A DNA stretch of 64,000 bases, taken from the NCBI GenBank assembly GCA_900208305.1, contig OAPG01000003.1, forward strand, positions 868,001 through 932,000. Direction: 5' to 3'. The stretch's first letter is position 1. Every line of letters begins with the position of its first letter. This document shows positions 20,061 to 30,672 of this stretch, piece by piece. The notes beneath the pieces are model-generated. The model made no database searches, was not told the origin of the DNA, and saw only the letters and a list, made by a program, of their open reading frames with translations. A program made the position numbers and the translations under genes. This DNA comes from Melanopsichium pennsylvanicum (lineage: Eukaryota > Basidiomycota > Ustilaginomycetes > Ustilaginales).

Positions 20061-21470
20061 CTAGAACACAGTTCCATCAGAAACCACGTTGATGGGCGGT
20101 CCACCAGTCAGAGGTCTCTTATGTTTTGCAATCTCTCTGCCACCTTTCCAGGTTGCTGCTTCCAAAACCTGTTTAAGATTGAGCTGTTCTTTCTTGAGCC
20201 CCAACTTGTTCCTGATATTCTCTGCAGTCCTGTCCAGTAGAATCACTGTCATAGCACGCCATTCGACGATAGCTGCATGTTCTGCAGGGATGGCTGGCAA
20301 TTCTCCTTCACCGGCCGTACTAGCCTTTGACAAACTTTCTTTAGGGATCAAGACACCAAGATCCACAAACAGCCCTCCATTACGATATTCTGGAAGCCCA
20401 GTCCCGTGTTCCGCATCCACGAATTGCCATGCAAGCGTCTTTTCCATCGCCTCGACAAGTGAGTAGCATAACCACTGGGATAATTTGTGGAATGGAACCA
20501 TTGCCGCTTCATTATCAAGAGATACCGACGCGAGTTTGGCTAAGGTGGGGTTTGGCCAGACATCACCCATAGCAATTCCCTCGAGATGCGTTCGGGATGC
20601 TGGCCAGATCGGAGCCAGACCGTACATTAAAACTTGCCAAAGTACGGGAAGCGAGACTTGAGTTGTACCTCCATTCATCTTTGTCGAGGGGTGTGCAGCA
20701 AGATAGTCGACGAGGAAGCCGGGTCGGCGCTGTGAAGGAGGAACAGTGGTACCCTGTGGACCCGAAAAGAAGCCGAACTGGTCGCTAACTAAGGCGTTAC
20801 CCAGCTTGACAAGTAGGTTGGTACGGCCTTCGAGACCAGTCATTGGGTTTTCTTGCGGATGAACTTGCATATCGATCGCCAGCATGTCTGGGCTTAGATT
20901 CTTCAATCCTGCTGAATCAACCTTATGCCTACTCTCGCCTTCAGCCGTTTCACCACAGAAACGACCTTCGATGAACATGTCCAAGCTCGCCACTGCAAGC
21001 CCTTCACTTCTGCTGTAGGATATACCCGTTTTCTTTTCTTCATACTTCCATGTTGGGCCAGCGCCTGCGTCAAGTAGAACAGATACCATGAATAGGTCGA
21101 CCAAGCGTCGAGCAGCTTCGATAGGTTCGACTTGAAGCTTCGCAGCAGAGGCTGGGGTAGCAGGCTTTGCATTCACGCCAGCCCAAGATGAAAGAAGTGT
21201 TGTGATGCGTGGGATAGAGCCCACGTCAAAGTGGCGCCAACGGCCATGAGGCGGGATAGAGGAATAGTTGGTACCAAAGTCTCGATGGATAATGTTGATA
21301 CAGTAATCCGCCACTGCTTGTTCCTTTGAAGCATCATACGTAAAATACTCGCCTTCGCCGTTGATAGCTACAGCGTTAAAGATCTTGGAGCAGCGTTCGC
21401 GGACTGCTGGCAGTGTTCGAAGGTAAGCCACCGCCGGAGAGACGGTGGAGGTGGGACATGAGGCTGACAT
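20061..21470 (-). CDS. URC4: URC4/Urg3 (DUF1688) family protein, uracil catabolism
   Basis: The 469-aa protein starts at the ATG at 21468-21470. It matches the DUF1688 family, known from URC4 of Lachancea and urg3 of fission yeast, which belong to the reductive-independent URC pyrimidine degradation route. Visible family blocks are GRWRHFDVGSIPRI (about 75-88), DLFMVSVLLDAGAGPTWKY (about 124-142), SRSEGLAVASLDMF (about 152-165) and a C-terminal LKQVLEAATWKGGREIA. It has no signal peptide and is probably cytosolic. The biochemical step is not established for the family. No other URC gene is visible nearby, so it is not clustered here. Confidence 0.85.
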   Translation of the reverse strand: MSASCPTSTVSPAVAYLRTLPAVRERCSKIFNAVAINGEGEYFTYDASKEQAVADYCINIIHRDFGTNYSSIPPHGRWRHFDVGSIPRITTLLSSWAGVNAKPATPASAAKLQVEPIEAARRLVDLFMVSVLLDAGAGPTWKYEEKKTGISYSRSEGLAVASLDMFIEGRFCGETAEGESRHKVDSAGLKNLSPDMLAIDMQVHPQENPMTGLEGRTNLLVKLGNALVSDQFGFFSGPQGTTVPPSQRRPGFLVDYLAAHPSTKMNGGTTQVSLPVLWQVLMYGLAPIWPASRTHLEGIAMGDVWPNPTLAKLASVSLDNEAAMVPFHKLSQWLCYSLVEAMEKTLAWQFVDAEHGTGLPEYRNGGLFVDLGVLIPKESLSKASTAGEGELPAIPAEHAAIVEWRAMTVILLDRTAENIRNKLGLKKEQLNLKQVLEAATWKGGREIAKHKRPLTGGPPINVVSDGTVF

Positions 21471-22226
21471 TGTGCAAATGCTGTCCAGTGCTCAGCTTCG
21501 GTTAGGTTGAGGGCGAAGTGCAGTGGTGAAAGAAAGTGTATCGAATGCTGATAATTAGGAAGCCAAAGATGGTCTAGAGGAAAGGTGAGTGATGATGATG
21601 TTGGTGGCAGCCCATCCCGCCTAGAGTGGGTGCAAGATAAGCATGGCTCGTGCGGTCGGGTTTTTGTATGTCGCAGCAATTCCGACTATCCGGTTTTAAG
21701 GGTCCAAGTGCTCATCCCCACCTTCGCATCCATGAACGCGTAACAGCTCGGAGTTGGCCGGTCGCCTTGGTGGGCGATATGCTTTTCTCCTGATGCAAAT
21801 CACAAGTAATCTTCACCATTCTCTGCCAATGCTTGGACGCAGCCGGAGTCGCTCCTTGATCACTTCATACAGATTTCGACCAAGAAGAGCGTGCTTTGCT
21901 GAGGCAAAAAATGTGCAGCCTGAGATGGTTACCAGCTTATCTCTCAACCCGAAGTATATGAATCCTTCCGAGCAGCCGATTATACAGCGTTGAAATCTGA
22001 GATGCTATGTCACTCGTGTGCAGCCTGTATTCGCTTGCTGTTGTGTGCATCGGACATAATCGCCCCATCAGGATTAGATAAGAAAGCAGTAGTAGTGGTT
22101 GGTATGTGTATGTGCTGGCACCCGAAATCTGTCTTCGGGAGAGTGGTATCAAGAATGTAGTAAAGATCACAATAACATGCTATAGATCTGAAAAGAGTGT
22201 GTGGTGTGTGTAGCCTGGTCAGAGGC
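21471..22226. promoter_or_regulatory. Upstream region of the URC4-like gene; 3' flank of the next gene
   Basis: The 756-bp spacer lies between two minus-strand genes. Its left part is presumably the URC4 promoter and its right part the 3' UTR of the 1013-aa gene. Only short frames of random character are present, and no clear box was recognised. Confidence 0.4.
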
Positions 22227-25200
22227 TCATGAGGGCCGAGTCGCCCGCTTTCGCAAGTACTCCTCGTGCATCTCTCGCCTGGTCATCGAGCTCTGCATTC
22301 TCTGCTGCATAACTGAGGCAGGTCGAGCCGAGGGAGGGGGCATGCTAGCCGCGGCGTTACGTTCTTTCTGTCTTTCCGTTTCGGCTTTCAGCTTCATGAC
22401 TCGCTCAGAAAGGTCTTCAACTACCGCAAGTCTGTCATCTTTTGTTTGGCTCGCTTGCTTCGTACCGACCAAGTGTCCTCCGAGGCTGAGGCTCTGGCTG
22501 TGGGTGGCAGATGAAGTTTGAGGAGGAGAAAGGCTCGTTGCAGAGGCGGTACTTTGGAGCGTGCCGAATTCATCGACGGAAGAGAAGGCGCCGCGGGGTG
22601 GTAGGAAGCCCGTAGTTCGTCTCAAAGTTCGATTCGGCTTGTCAGGTGAGCTGAGCTCGTTCTTGTCCGTCGGAGTCGGCAACGACGCCGCGTCTTCACT
22701 CGCAGCGGTCTCGCCTGGCTCTTTTTGCTTCAAGAACATACGAAGAGTATCGAGCGCGACCGATACTTCATTGAAGCCGACTTTGGCCTTGACTTTAGCA
22801 GGCGAGTTGCCATGCATGCGAAGTGACTCGGATTGAGAAGAGGTCTCGAGCAAGGATTGCGGTCGTAGTGCCATTTGCGCTAGACCGTCATTGCTGAATT
22901 TTTGAAGGGCAAAATTGTGCCTGAAATTGGTCATCGATTTCAAAGACCCTGAGGAAAGCAAAGCATCGATGGACCTGGTCGAAGTCATTGCGGTACTGCT
23001 AGTGGCTGATGGATGACCGCCATGCGACAGGCCCCGAGCGCGGCGAAGTACAAGTGCTGTGCCAGAGAGTCGTTCGTTCGACATTTGGCCGCTTTCGGAG
23101 TTCCCACCAGCTGAGCCCGACCGTGTCGCACTCGACATGCGTAGCGATCCTGTGGCGATGTAAGATCGAGGACGGGTAGGACCTGTCACGCTGGTGGACT
23201 GCTGGCTTTCGAGAGCAGCTGCGTTGCCAATAGAGCTGCGACTGCTTGTGCTCGCACTGCTGCTCGGTCGACCAGATCTCATGTTCTTGTTGTATGGCTC
23301 AGCAAGAAGTCTAGAGCGTGTTGAAGATGCAGAGGCTGACGGTGAGTCGAAGGAAGGACGCTCTTCCGCCGACAGCTGTGATTCTGGACCTGGGCTCGCA
23401 GGTAGCGCTGGAGTCGAGGCACGGTCCTGCAAAATGACACTATCGCGGTTTCTGGGCCACGTACGCCACCTTTCATCCGCCATGTGCTCGATGGAGACTG
23501 ATTGACCAAATTCGCTGAAGTCGTGCATGGCAATCTCGGGCGTTACGACTGTTGATCGCAGATCCCAATGATTCGCCTTTCCACCACGCAGGTTCTGATG
23601 GTGGCTATTGCCGAGTCCGAGAGACGAAGCAGGTGTTGTAGTGAATTGTTTCTCGGCACTGGCCGAAGGCGGGCCACTTATAGGACTCGGCACATCGTTG
23701 AAAGAGCTGCCATATGTAGAACTGTTGCTGCATGACGTGAAACTTCCTTCAGTGGTGGCGCCAAACGATGCGTTAGTTGCATCCTTTCTATACAACCCGT
23801 GTCGCTCTCCTCTGCTGTCGCTGGTAGAAACGCTTGAATGATCAGATCGCGCCAAGTGTAGTCCATCAGATCCCAGCATCCATCGCCCCATCTCGTCTAC
23901 CAGAATTGATGGAATGTACGAATCTTCGGCATTGGAGGACAGCACTTCGACTTGCTCGAGCTGCTGAGGTGGGGCAGCACGTAAGTCAAGCCCGAGTCCT
24001 GCACTGACGGCATCAGGCCCCTCGTGCGCTCCGTCAACTTCGGGACGAGCGTGTGATGCAAGATCGCTTTGCGAATCGAAGCCAGACGGTATGGTTTGAG
24101 CGTGACCGTCCATAGCAGTTTGACCGTTGTCAATCGCATTGCGAGCCATAGGCTCCAAAAAAATTGTGGAGGCATGTCGACCCTGGTTGGGTGTCGGACC
24201 GAGGTGGCTTTCGCTGCCGGCCGCAACGGCGTCCTGCCTTGGGGCGTGATGCAAGCTTACACCCTGGATCGTATGAAGCTGGTGATGGCTGTCAATCTGC
24301 TGATGGTCATGCTCGATCGTCTGCATCTTGAAGTTGAAAGGGCGAGTGATATCGAATCTTTCGACACGCTGTTGCAGGTGTTCCGTCAGATCGTTGTTTG
24401 GCAAAAGATGTGTGGACCAACTTGGCGTGTCTTGCTCGAAGACTGCACTTACGAAGCTTCCATCAGGAAGCGTGAGTGGGAAGGCTGACGAGAAGGTGAC
24501 GGGTGATAGGGATGCGACCGAAGTAGAGCTAAGTGCAGGCCGAACCGTCGGTGCTTCCGACGCTTGAGCGTTTTCATACATGGCTGCGTGAGAATCGCTG
24601 GCCGGCTGCTCTCGATACGACCGGAAAGGATCCGAGGTGGTCACGGAGTGCTGCACATGGAAACCTGCGGATGTGGTCACCTGAAGGTCGCGTGTAGGTT
24701 CTGGTCTCAGAGATGATTCCAAAGACTCCATGATAGCCCGGGCGCTGCGAGAAGAGCGCGACGATATCACTTCCACGCCTTTCTGCGTCTCGAAAATGTT
24801 CGGCGTTCTGCTCGACGAGGGTCCGGACAGTAGCCACTCTTGGTCATGCGACTGGCCGAGCGGTGCTGGATTGACACCAATGTGGCGGCCTTGTGCCGTG
24901 CCGGCATCAAGGCCTGCATTTGTATGAATCCATGGCGAGACGGGTGTGACAGGCGATCGAAATACCTCGTGTCCGGACAGACTCAGTATGCGCGGTGGCT
25001 CCCCAGTACGGGTTGGCGTGCGGAGTATACGTTGGCGTGTGGGCGTTGCTTGGTGTGATCCGGGCACCGCTGGTGAGTGATTTGTTGGTGTGGATTGAAC
25101 TGTGCCGCAGTTCGCAGTTCGCTCCGACCTCTTTGATGAGGTTGGTGTAGAAATGTTTAGAGCATGGCTAAGACTAGAAATGTAGGAGGAAGAAGGTGCG

Positions 25201-25268
25201 TCGTTGCGGCCAGAGCTCGGTGAAGCGCTGTGGTGTTGCGATGCGGCCCCATCATGAAAAGGTTGCAT
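22227..25268 (-). CDS. Unknown 1013-aa disordered protein with C-terminal coiled coil
   Basis: This protein is not recognised. It starts at the ATG at 25266-25268. Nearly the whole length is low-complexity sequence rich in Ser, Thr, His, Gln and Pro, with scattered phosphosite-like SP/TP motifs (TPTRTGEPPRI, SPVTPVSPW). A more ordered part starts near residue 830 (VGFNEVSVALDTLRMFLKQ). The C-terminal 70 residues are a charged coiled coil (VVEDLSERVMKLKAETERQ) ending in a basic helix (RREMHEEYLRKRATR). There is no signal peptide and no membrane span. A scaffold or regulatory role would fit, but no function can be assigned. Confidence 0.72.
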   Translation of the reverse strand: MQPFHDGAASQHHSASPSSGRNDAPSSSYISSLSHALNISTPTSSKRSERTANCGTVQSTPTNHSPAVPGSHQATPTRQRILRTPTRTGEPPRILSLSGHEVFRSPVTPVSPWIHTNAGLDAGTAQGRHIGVNPAPLGQSHDQEWLLSGPSSSRTPNIFETQKGVEVISSRSSRSARAIMESLESSLRPEPTRDLQVTTSAGFHVQHSVTTSDPFRSYREQPASDSHAAMYENAQASEAPTVRPALSSTSVASLSPVTFSSAFPLTLPDGSFVSAVFEQDTPSWSTHLLPNNDLTEHLQQRVERFDITRPFNFKMQTIEHDHQQIDSHHQLHTIQGVSLHHAPRQDAVAAGSESHLGPTPNQGRHASTIFLEPMARNAIDNGQTAMDGHAQTIPSGFDSQSDLASHARPEVDGAHEGPDAVSAGLGLDLRAAPPQQLEQVEVLSSNAEDSYIPSILVDEMGRWMLGSDGLHLARSDHSSVSTSDSRGERHGLYRKDATNASFGATTEGSFTSCSNSSTYGSSFNDVPSPISGPPSASAEKQFTTTPASSLGLGNSHHQNLRGGKANHWDLRSTVVTPEIAMHDFSEFGQSVSIEHMADERWRTWPRNRDSVILQDRASTPALPASPGPESQLSAEERPSFDSPSASASSTRSRLLAEPYNKNMRSGRPSSSASTSSRSSIGNAAALESQQSTSVTGPTRPRSYIATGSLRMSSATRSGSAGGNSESGQMSNERLSGTALVLRRARGLSHGGHPSATSSTAMTSTRSIDALLSSGSLKSMTNFRHNFALQKFSNDGLAQMALRPQSLLETSSQSESLRMHGNSPAKVKAKVGFNEVSVALDTLRMFLKQKEPGETAASEDAASLPTPTDKNELSSPDKPNRTLRRTTGFLPPRGAFSSVDEFGTLQSTASATSLSPPQTSSATHSQSLSLGGHLVGTKQASQTKDDRLAVVEDLSERVMKLKAETERQKERNAAASMPPPSARPASVMQQRMQSSMTRREMHEEYLRKRATRPS

Positions 25269-26334
25269 TGCGCAAAGTCGGAGTGGACGAAGCGGATTAT
25301 TATCGCGAGCAGCGCAGCTTTATAGCTGCTCGAATAGTCACCAATTCCTACAATGCACAGCAGAGAAGGACTTGACGGCTAGAGGCAGGCTAGTTATAGG
25401 GTCTTTGAACGCCGGACCGCTACAGACTGGAGCTACGAGCTTCGTCAGCACTGTTGCCCCAGCCACACCACTTGTGTGGGCGTCCTGTGTTAATTTTCAC
25501 TGCTAGAGACGCTGGGGATGAGTGCAGGTATGAAGGGCGAGAATAAGCTCAGGCACGCATGGGCACAGGGCCTTTACGCAGCAGAGCACACAGTGGTGTC
25601 GAGGTGCGGTTGCCGCTTAGTCGTCACGAGTTAGTGGACGCAGTCAGATGTTTTCAATGAAGGTGATGGGCTCATCTGCTTTTATAACATGCGAGACTAG
25701 GTCAAGGTTCGAAGAGGTTGCGAATCGAGATTGTAAGTGGATCGTGAACAAAAGTTGCTGCGGTCGGTGACAAAGTGAAGTGATGTATCTTATGATTGAT
25801 GGTGGCAGACGCAGCGTGGTGTCAAGGACTTGGTCTGTAAGAGGAGGTAGGGAAGCAGAGAAGATAGGAAGGGAGCAGTGCGACGAGATGAAAAAGCGGC
25901 TTCCAATGAAAGATTTGAGCAAGGAAGCGTTGAGACGCTGTCGAAAAGGACGAGCTTGGAGAGCCTTGCTGGATTCCAAAGGATGCGGAATCTCGGACTT
26001 GTGCTGCACCGAGTTTACTCCGTTGGTGGCGAGAAAGTCGGAACCCAATAGAAGCGTTTCGGAATTAGATTGTCACGCGGAGGAGAACATGCTGATGAGG
26101 GCAATGCAGAAGTTCAACATTGCTATGCCAGTGTGAGCAACCTCGTCTAAGACAATCAAGGGCCGGTGTTCTTCTGCTGCGCTCTGACGGGATATGAAGA
26201 TAGGATAGGCCGCAGCGCGAAGCAAGAAGAAAAGGTTGGCGAGCGTGATATGCTGCAGATGAATCCGCCCGCTGTATGTAGATCAGGAGCAAGAAGAAAC
26301 GTTGACCTCGTTTCATGCGAGCGCAAGACACACA

Positions 26335-26375
26335 AGAAAGCGAGAAAGCGAGAAAGCGAGAAAGCGAGAAAGAAG
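26335..26375. repeat. Octamer tandem repeat (GAAAGCGA)n
   Basis: About five units of AGAAAGCG/GAAAGCGA lie in tandem and fade into AAGAAGAG. Seen directly; no coding context is recognised. Confidence 0.8.
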
Positions 26376-26570
26376 AGAGTTGCATCGCATCCCTCTGTCG
26401 CAGCAGCATACTGCACACTGACGCAGAAATTTTTTGAAAAGTGCATCGGAAAAGAGGTGAAAAGAAATGGGGTCCACACTGGTGTCCCACTAATTCGCCC
26501 CGGTTTGTCGTGCCGGCTCGCCCGACACTAGTTTTCCAAAAATAATAAAAATAATGAAAATAAAAATAAA

Positions 26571-26610
26571 GGTGTTGCTTGTGCAAGCGAGGTGTTGTTT
26601 GTGCAAGCGA
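26571..26610. repeat. 20-bp tandem duplication
   Basis: GGTGTTGCTTGTGCAAGCGA is followed directly by a second copy with one change, then by the start of a third (GGTGCTGTT). Each unit contains the small palindrome CTTGTGCAAG. Confidence 0.85.
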
Positions 26611-28688
26611 GGTGCTGTTACGAAGAAGAAAAGTGTTGGACTCAGTGTTGCAGTTTCTGTTCCAAAGAGAGTTAACCATGTCATGGGGATCGGCAACAAA
26701 TTTCCAAGTGGCTGCTGCAGACTAAACCAGTTTCAAATGCAGCTAAGGCGTTTGAGGCTTGGCTGTGCTTATCTCGCCTTCCTCGCGAAAACTTGCCATG
26801 ATGCTCCCGACGATGTACCATCCTATCAAGACTCGTCCGACAATTTCCTTTTTGCACCACATTCGGAAGCGTGTGCTCGGAGGAGCAAAATATGCTTGCG
26901 TCGGGATCGGCGTCGGAAGAAGCGGAAAGAGTGTACTTCACATTCACTTGAGCGGATCAGGGACACGCAATCATCCTATTCGAGATAGCGCAAGCATGGC
27001 TGGAATGTCGGGCTCGCAACCCACTCCACGACGTCCGTGTGCACTGTTGATGACGCCCCCACTTCTTGCCAAAGTGGTGGCACTTGTGGCCCGGGCGTTT
27101 CAAGTTTCAAGGGCGCAAGACAAGGAATCAGAAGCGATGAGCAACGAAAGTTTTTTTATCTCAGTCACAGACAGGCGCAGGTCGAGGTTGAGATCTGTGT
27201 CAACTCTGAATCGACCAAGAGAGGAAGAAAGACTCGTTTTTAAAGATGCGAACTGCGAAGTTTCTGTTTTCTTTTCGGCATAAGCGATGGCCACCGCGGG
27301 TAAGGAAGACAGGTCGGTACACTTTGCAGGCCGATACGCTTCAACTAAATATAGCAATTTGTTCGTTACCTTTGCTAGCTCTGCGAAGAAGACGTTTTCT
27401 TCAGCCTGAAGTCTTATGAACCCACAATGGCCGATAGAACTGATTCGCCATTATAAAATAAATGCGGAGCGGAACCAAGGACCGAGAAGAACAAAGCGGG
27501 CTGGAGGTGCCAAAGCGTGCGACACGACCGTGACCCTGCTTTGAGTGAACCATGTGCAAGCTCGAATGCAGATGTGACTACTGAGCACGGCCGGTGCATA
27601 AGATGATGCAGGAATACAGTAGTCTTAACAATGAACTACAAATTCATATTTATCCATTTGTTGACAAGGCGTGGCCAAGAAAGAGCGGAAGAAGAGAGGC
27701 TGAATCGTTCGGACTTTCAACGACCCCTTCTGATGATCTTCACATGGGTATGATCGCTACAGCCACCCTATGTGTGTTTGAAGAGCTTCTTCTCGAGAAC
27801 ATGCGGTCACCAATTCAAGGAGGCATTTGCAGATTAGAGCGGCCTAGGGCAACAAACAAAAAGCAGCGTGGCCTCGCTTAAAGGTTGAGACAACGGACAG
27901 ATTGCCGTAATTTCCAGGCGTCTGCTCCGCGGACGCAATCAGTTCAAGTGTTTCATATTTGGCTCAGATGTTCTACAAAAAAAAAAGGCGACAACTTTTT
28001 CAAGACTGCAGAGTGGATCCACTTTTGGACTCGTCTCCAACTTTTGGTAGAACGCGACTGCATGTCCAAAGTGGAATTTCCGCCTGCTTTGAAGATTTCA
28101 CCACCTGCAGTTAAGCTTCATGTCTATTATCAACCGATACCCTTCAACTTAATTTGAGAGAATTGGAGCAGATTTTGCGAGCGAAATAAGAAGACGACGT
28201 TGCATCATCATCATCGACTTCATTTTAGAAAAGTGCTCTTCATCTGAAGTTGAATGTAACAAGCATCACGTCCAAAAATTTTACATTCCCAACTTCGCGT
28301 CTATGAGGCCATCACGCTCTCGTGAAGAATCTTACGCCTTGGCAAGCAGAGATTGACGCTGCGATGCGATACGTGACGACAGCTTCACCTTCACGAGACA
28401 AAGACAACTAGACCTCTATAACGACCACTAGATCACAGTATTTGAATACGCACGAAACTTTACAAATAACCTTTTTTCAGATTAATTTTACCAGGTAAGA
28501 TGGTGGGAAAGGCCCGTATCAAAGTAACATTAATATACTGTACTTACCCGCTCTTCTTTTTGTGGCCAGAATTATCTATTTGTGTATTGATTGATTTTTT
28601 CTTTTCGCCTTCTTGCATCTTTGACAGGAGCGAGTCGAGACCAATTTGGAGACAAACAAACAAACAAATGAATGCCTTCTGTTCAGCA

Positions 28689-28966
28689 CTTCGGTGGTAC
28701 TGTGCAGCTTTTGATGAATGATATCATGGAGCTTGAGGGCAGATCAACGTCCTTCAGAAGCTTTGGCGGCATTGTGGGCTGCCTTCGGTGGTACCGTGCA
28801 GCTTGAGGGTGATTTAACGGCCTTCAGAGGTTTTTGCAGCATTGTGGGCAGCATTGAGGCCTGCCTTCGGTGGTACTGTGCAGCTTTATATCCATGATAC
28901 CGTGCAGCTCGAGGGCGACTCAATCGCCTTAAGAAGTTTTGGCGGCATTGTGGGCTTTGAGACCGT
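28689..28966. repeat. Minisatellite, three diverged units of 81-103 bp
   Basis: Units start at 28689, 28783 and 28864, each with CTTCGGTGGTAC(T/C)GTGCAGCT. Each continues through GAGGG..., a CCTT(C/A)AGA-like block and GC(G/A)GCATTGTGGGC. A fourth partial start (CTTCGGACTTTC) follows at 28967. The units differ by indels and substitutions. The repeat ends about 70 bp before the TATA box of the secreted protein gene. Confidence 0.8.
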
Positions 28967-29038
28967 CTTCGGACTTTCTTCAGTCATTGTCGTCCAGTAT
29001 TGATGAGAATCTCACGACGTTTACAGACGCCGTAAATG

Positions 29039-29045
29039 TATAAAG
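29039..29045 (+). promoter_or_regulatory. TATA box of the secreted protein gene
   Basis: TATAAAG lies 120 bp upstream of the ATG at 29165, a sensible distance for a fungal promoter with a short leader. Assignment is by position only. Confidence 0.45.
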
Positions 29046-29164
29046 GTACATGTGATGGACGGAGCTGCAACCGTTCTCTCACCATCCCATTTGCCTCGGC
29101 TTTCACCATCTCTTGAGTCACAGTATCTTGACATCCAAAGCCAGATCTATTGTCGACGATCAAT

Positions 29165-30400
29165 ATGTGGTTTCGGCCTCTTCTTGCAGTCTCTCTCGGA
29201 CTGCTCATCGCAGCCATTTCAGTTCAGGCGCAAGATCGGCCAACAGCTGCCGTAGCCTTTGTTGACGTCAAATTTGATGATAAGGTCGCTATTTGGTCTT
29301 TGTTGCTCGACTCGAGGTACAGTAAGGTCGTTGCGATCACCTCAGGCATCGAAAACCACGGAAAAGCGGCATCGGAGCTGGAGCAATACCTGGAACGTCA
29401 AAACGCCATGTCCAACGTCAGGAAAGTCAATCTTGGCAAGATCCAGATATTCAGAGGAACCAATCCTTTTGGGGCAGAGGTCCCCCACGAGTATTGGTGG
29501 AATGACAATGGTGAGGCAACGAAGCCCGAAGCGAGCGAGGCTGCCCTGGGCAATGCCTTGCGTGGGCACAAAGTTAGAGTCTTCCAGCTGGCGCCTTCTA
29601 CTGCGGAGCAAATTCGGGGTTTGTTCGAATCTGCTGAACCTAACTCAATTGAAAGCTACATGCTATTGCATGGTTATAACAGCAGACAGTCCAACGCGGA
29701 AAGGGGAACCTACTTATTGCAAAACTTGCGGGCATGGTTAAAAGAGAGGAATCCCGAAGCCGAATTGTTTTTCACCACCTCCCACGACAGTTATGCGAAC
29801 AAGCAGGGAGGCAAGCAATACATCGAGCAGATCAAGCCTATGTTCCCTAAGAAAGATCTCAACCAGGCAATCAAGGATCCTTTCTGGTCCATGCAAATAC
29901 AGAAAGCCTACGAAGAGAGATTGACACAACGACCGTTTACGATAAAAAATCGCGTGCCAGATCTCGAAGAGCTGGACAACCTTATCTATCACGCTAGGGT
30001 GAATCCAATGACTGTTCGAGGGAGGGAAGGGCGCAAGTCTATTGCGAGTTTTATTAACAAAGTGCTTAAACAACATCCCGAAACGGAAACCGAATCTCTA
30101 GTCCTTAAGAGGTTCCGATATACATTCCTGCCCGAGTTTGCGGGAGAACCGACTTTGGAACTTGCGGATGCTAATCACGTCGCCGCATTCCATCGTAACC
30201 TCGATGATTGGCACAATCGCGGGGTCTCAGATATGTACTGGGACCGCGTAAAATACCCAGATGGCCCGCACGACATAAAGACAATCCCACCATTCAAAGA
30301 AGCGACGTCAAATAGCGACGCTCATGGATGGTTGCTTAGAGGTGCTGATAGAGACGAAGACCTGCTGCATATCAAGCGCTTAGCAGGATTGTTCCGATAG
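29165..30400 (+). CDS. Secreted nucleoside-hydrolase-like protein (candidate effector)
   Basis: The protein has 411 aa from the ATG at 29165; the frame is open five codons further up but only to a TTG. Residues 1-23 are a clear signal peptide (RPLLAVSLGLLIAAISVQA). The mature N-terminus, AFVDVKFDDKVAIWSLL (31-47), followed by VVAITSGIEN (55-64) and IFRGTNPF (95-102), lines up with the first strands of inosine-uridine nucleoside hydrolases. Asp34, Asp38 and Asp39 keep the DxxxDD part of the metal-binding loop, but the first Asp of the usual DxDxxxDD is Phe32. No later catalytic His motif was recognised, so activity is doubtful. There is no membrane anchor. The gene sits alone in a repeat-rich accessory region and faces a decayed secreted-protein gene, a setting typical of plant-pathogen effectors. 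The fold call is an inference from a short motif. Confidence 0.62.
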   Translation: MWFRPLLAVSLGLLIAAISVQAQDRPTAAVAFVDVKFDDKVAIWSLLLDSRYSKVVAITSGIENHGKAASELEQYLERQNAMSNVRKVNLGKIQIFRGTNPFGAEVPHEYWWNDNGEATKPEASEAALGNALRGHKVRVFQLAPSTAEQIRGLFESAEPNSIESYMLLHGYNSRQSNAERGTYLLQNLRAWLKERNPEAELFFTTSHDSYANKQGGKQYIEQIKPMFPKKDLNQAIKDPFWSMQIQKAYEERLTQRPFTIKNRVPDLEELDNLIYHARVNPMTVRGREGRKSIASFINKVLKQHPETETESLVLKRFRYTFLPEFAGEPTLELADANHVAAFHRNLDDWHNRGVSDMYWDRVKYPDGPHDIKTIPPFKEATSNSDAHGWLLRGADRDEDLLHIKRLAGLFR

Positions 30401-30672
30401 AAGAGGCCTCATGACATGACGCAGGTGCCTGCATCTCCTCTCCATTCTCTTGAGCAGCCTCTTCGTCAAGTTAAATCTGACTGCCACAAACCATCTCCCC
30501 TCCGATGTCCTTTCGTTTCAATTAATTCCCTCACGTCAAAGTTATAATGATCCGTGTGGTAGTGAATCGATGTATCACTCCCTTTTCAAAGCTCCTCTAA
30601 TTTGACTGTGCCTGATACTTCATGGGTGTGAGCATGCAAACGTAACAAATGAATGGGAGCTGTAAGCAAGAT
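30401..30672. other. Intergenic, 3' flank
   Basis: This is the 3' region of the secreted protein gene leading to the end of the decayed gene on the other strand. Nothing is recognised. Confidence 0.4.

Larger units (their letters stand above)
25269..29164. other. 3.9-kb gene-poor region with short tandem repeats
   Basis: No convincing gene was found on either strand. The open frames are short, overlap one another and have unlikely compositions. The stretch holds an octamer repeat (26335-26375), a 20-bp doublet (26571-26610), an AT-rich patch (26530-26570) and a three-unit minisatellite (28689-28966). It ends in a TATA box for the secreted protein gene. It may contain a non-coding RNA or an unrecognised spliced gene. 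Confidence 0.45.

Noticed and set aside
26065..26679. 204-codon minus-strand frame
   Set aside because: Its composition (Phe/Ser/Cys/Arg-rich, with runs from simple repeats) is not protein-like and it overlaps the octamer repeat.
26759..27283. 174-codon plus-strand frame
   Set aside because: It has no domain, signal peptide or upstream promoter signal, and overlaps equally long frames.
28689..28966. CRISPR-like direct repeats
   Set aside because: The units are 81-103 bp, diverged and directly tandem with no spacers, and the genome is eukaryotic.
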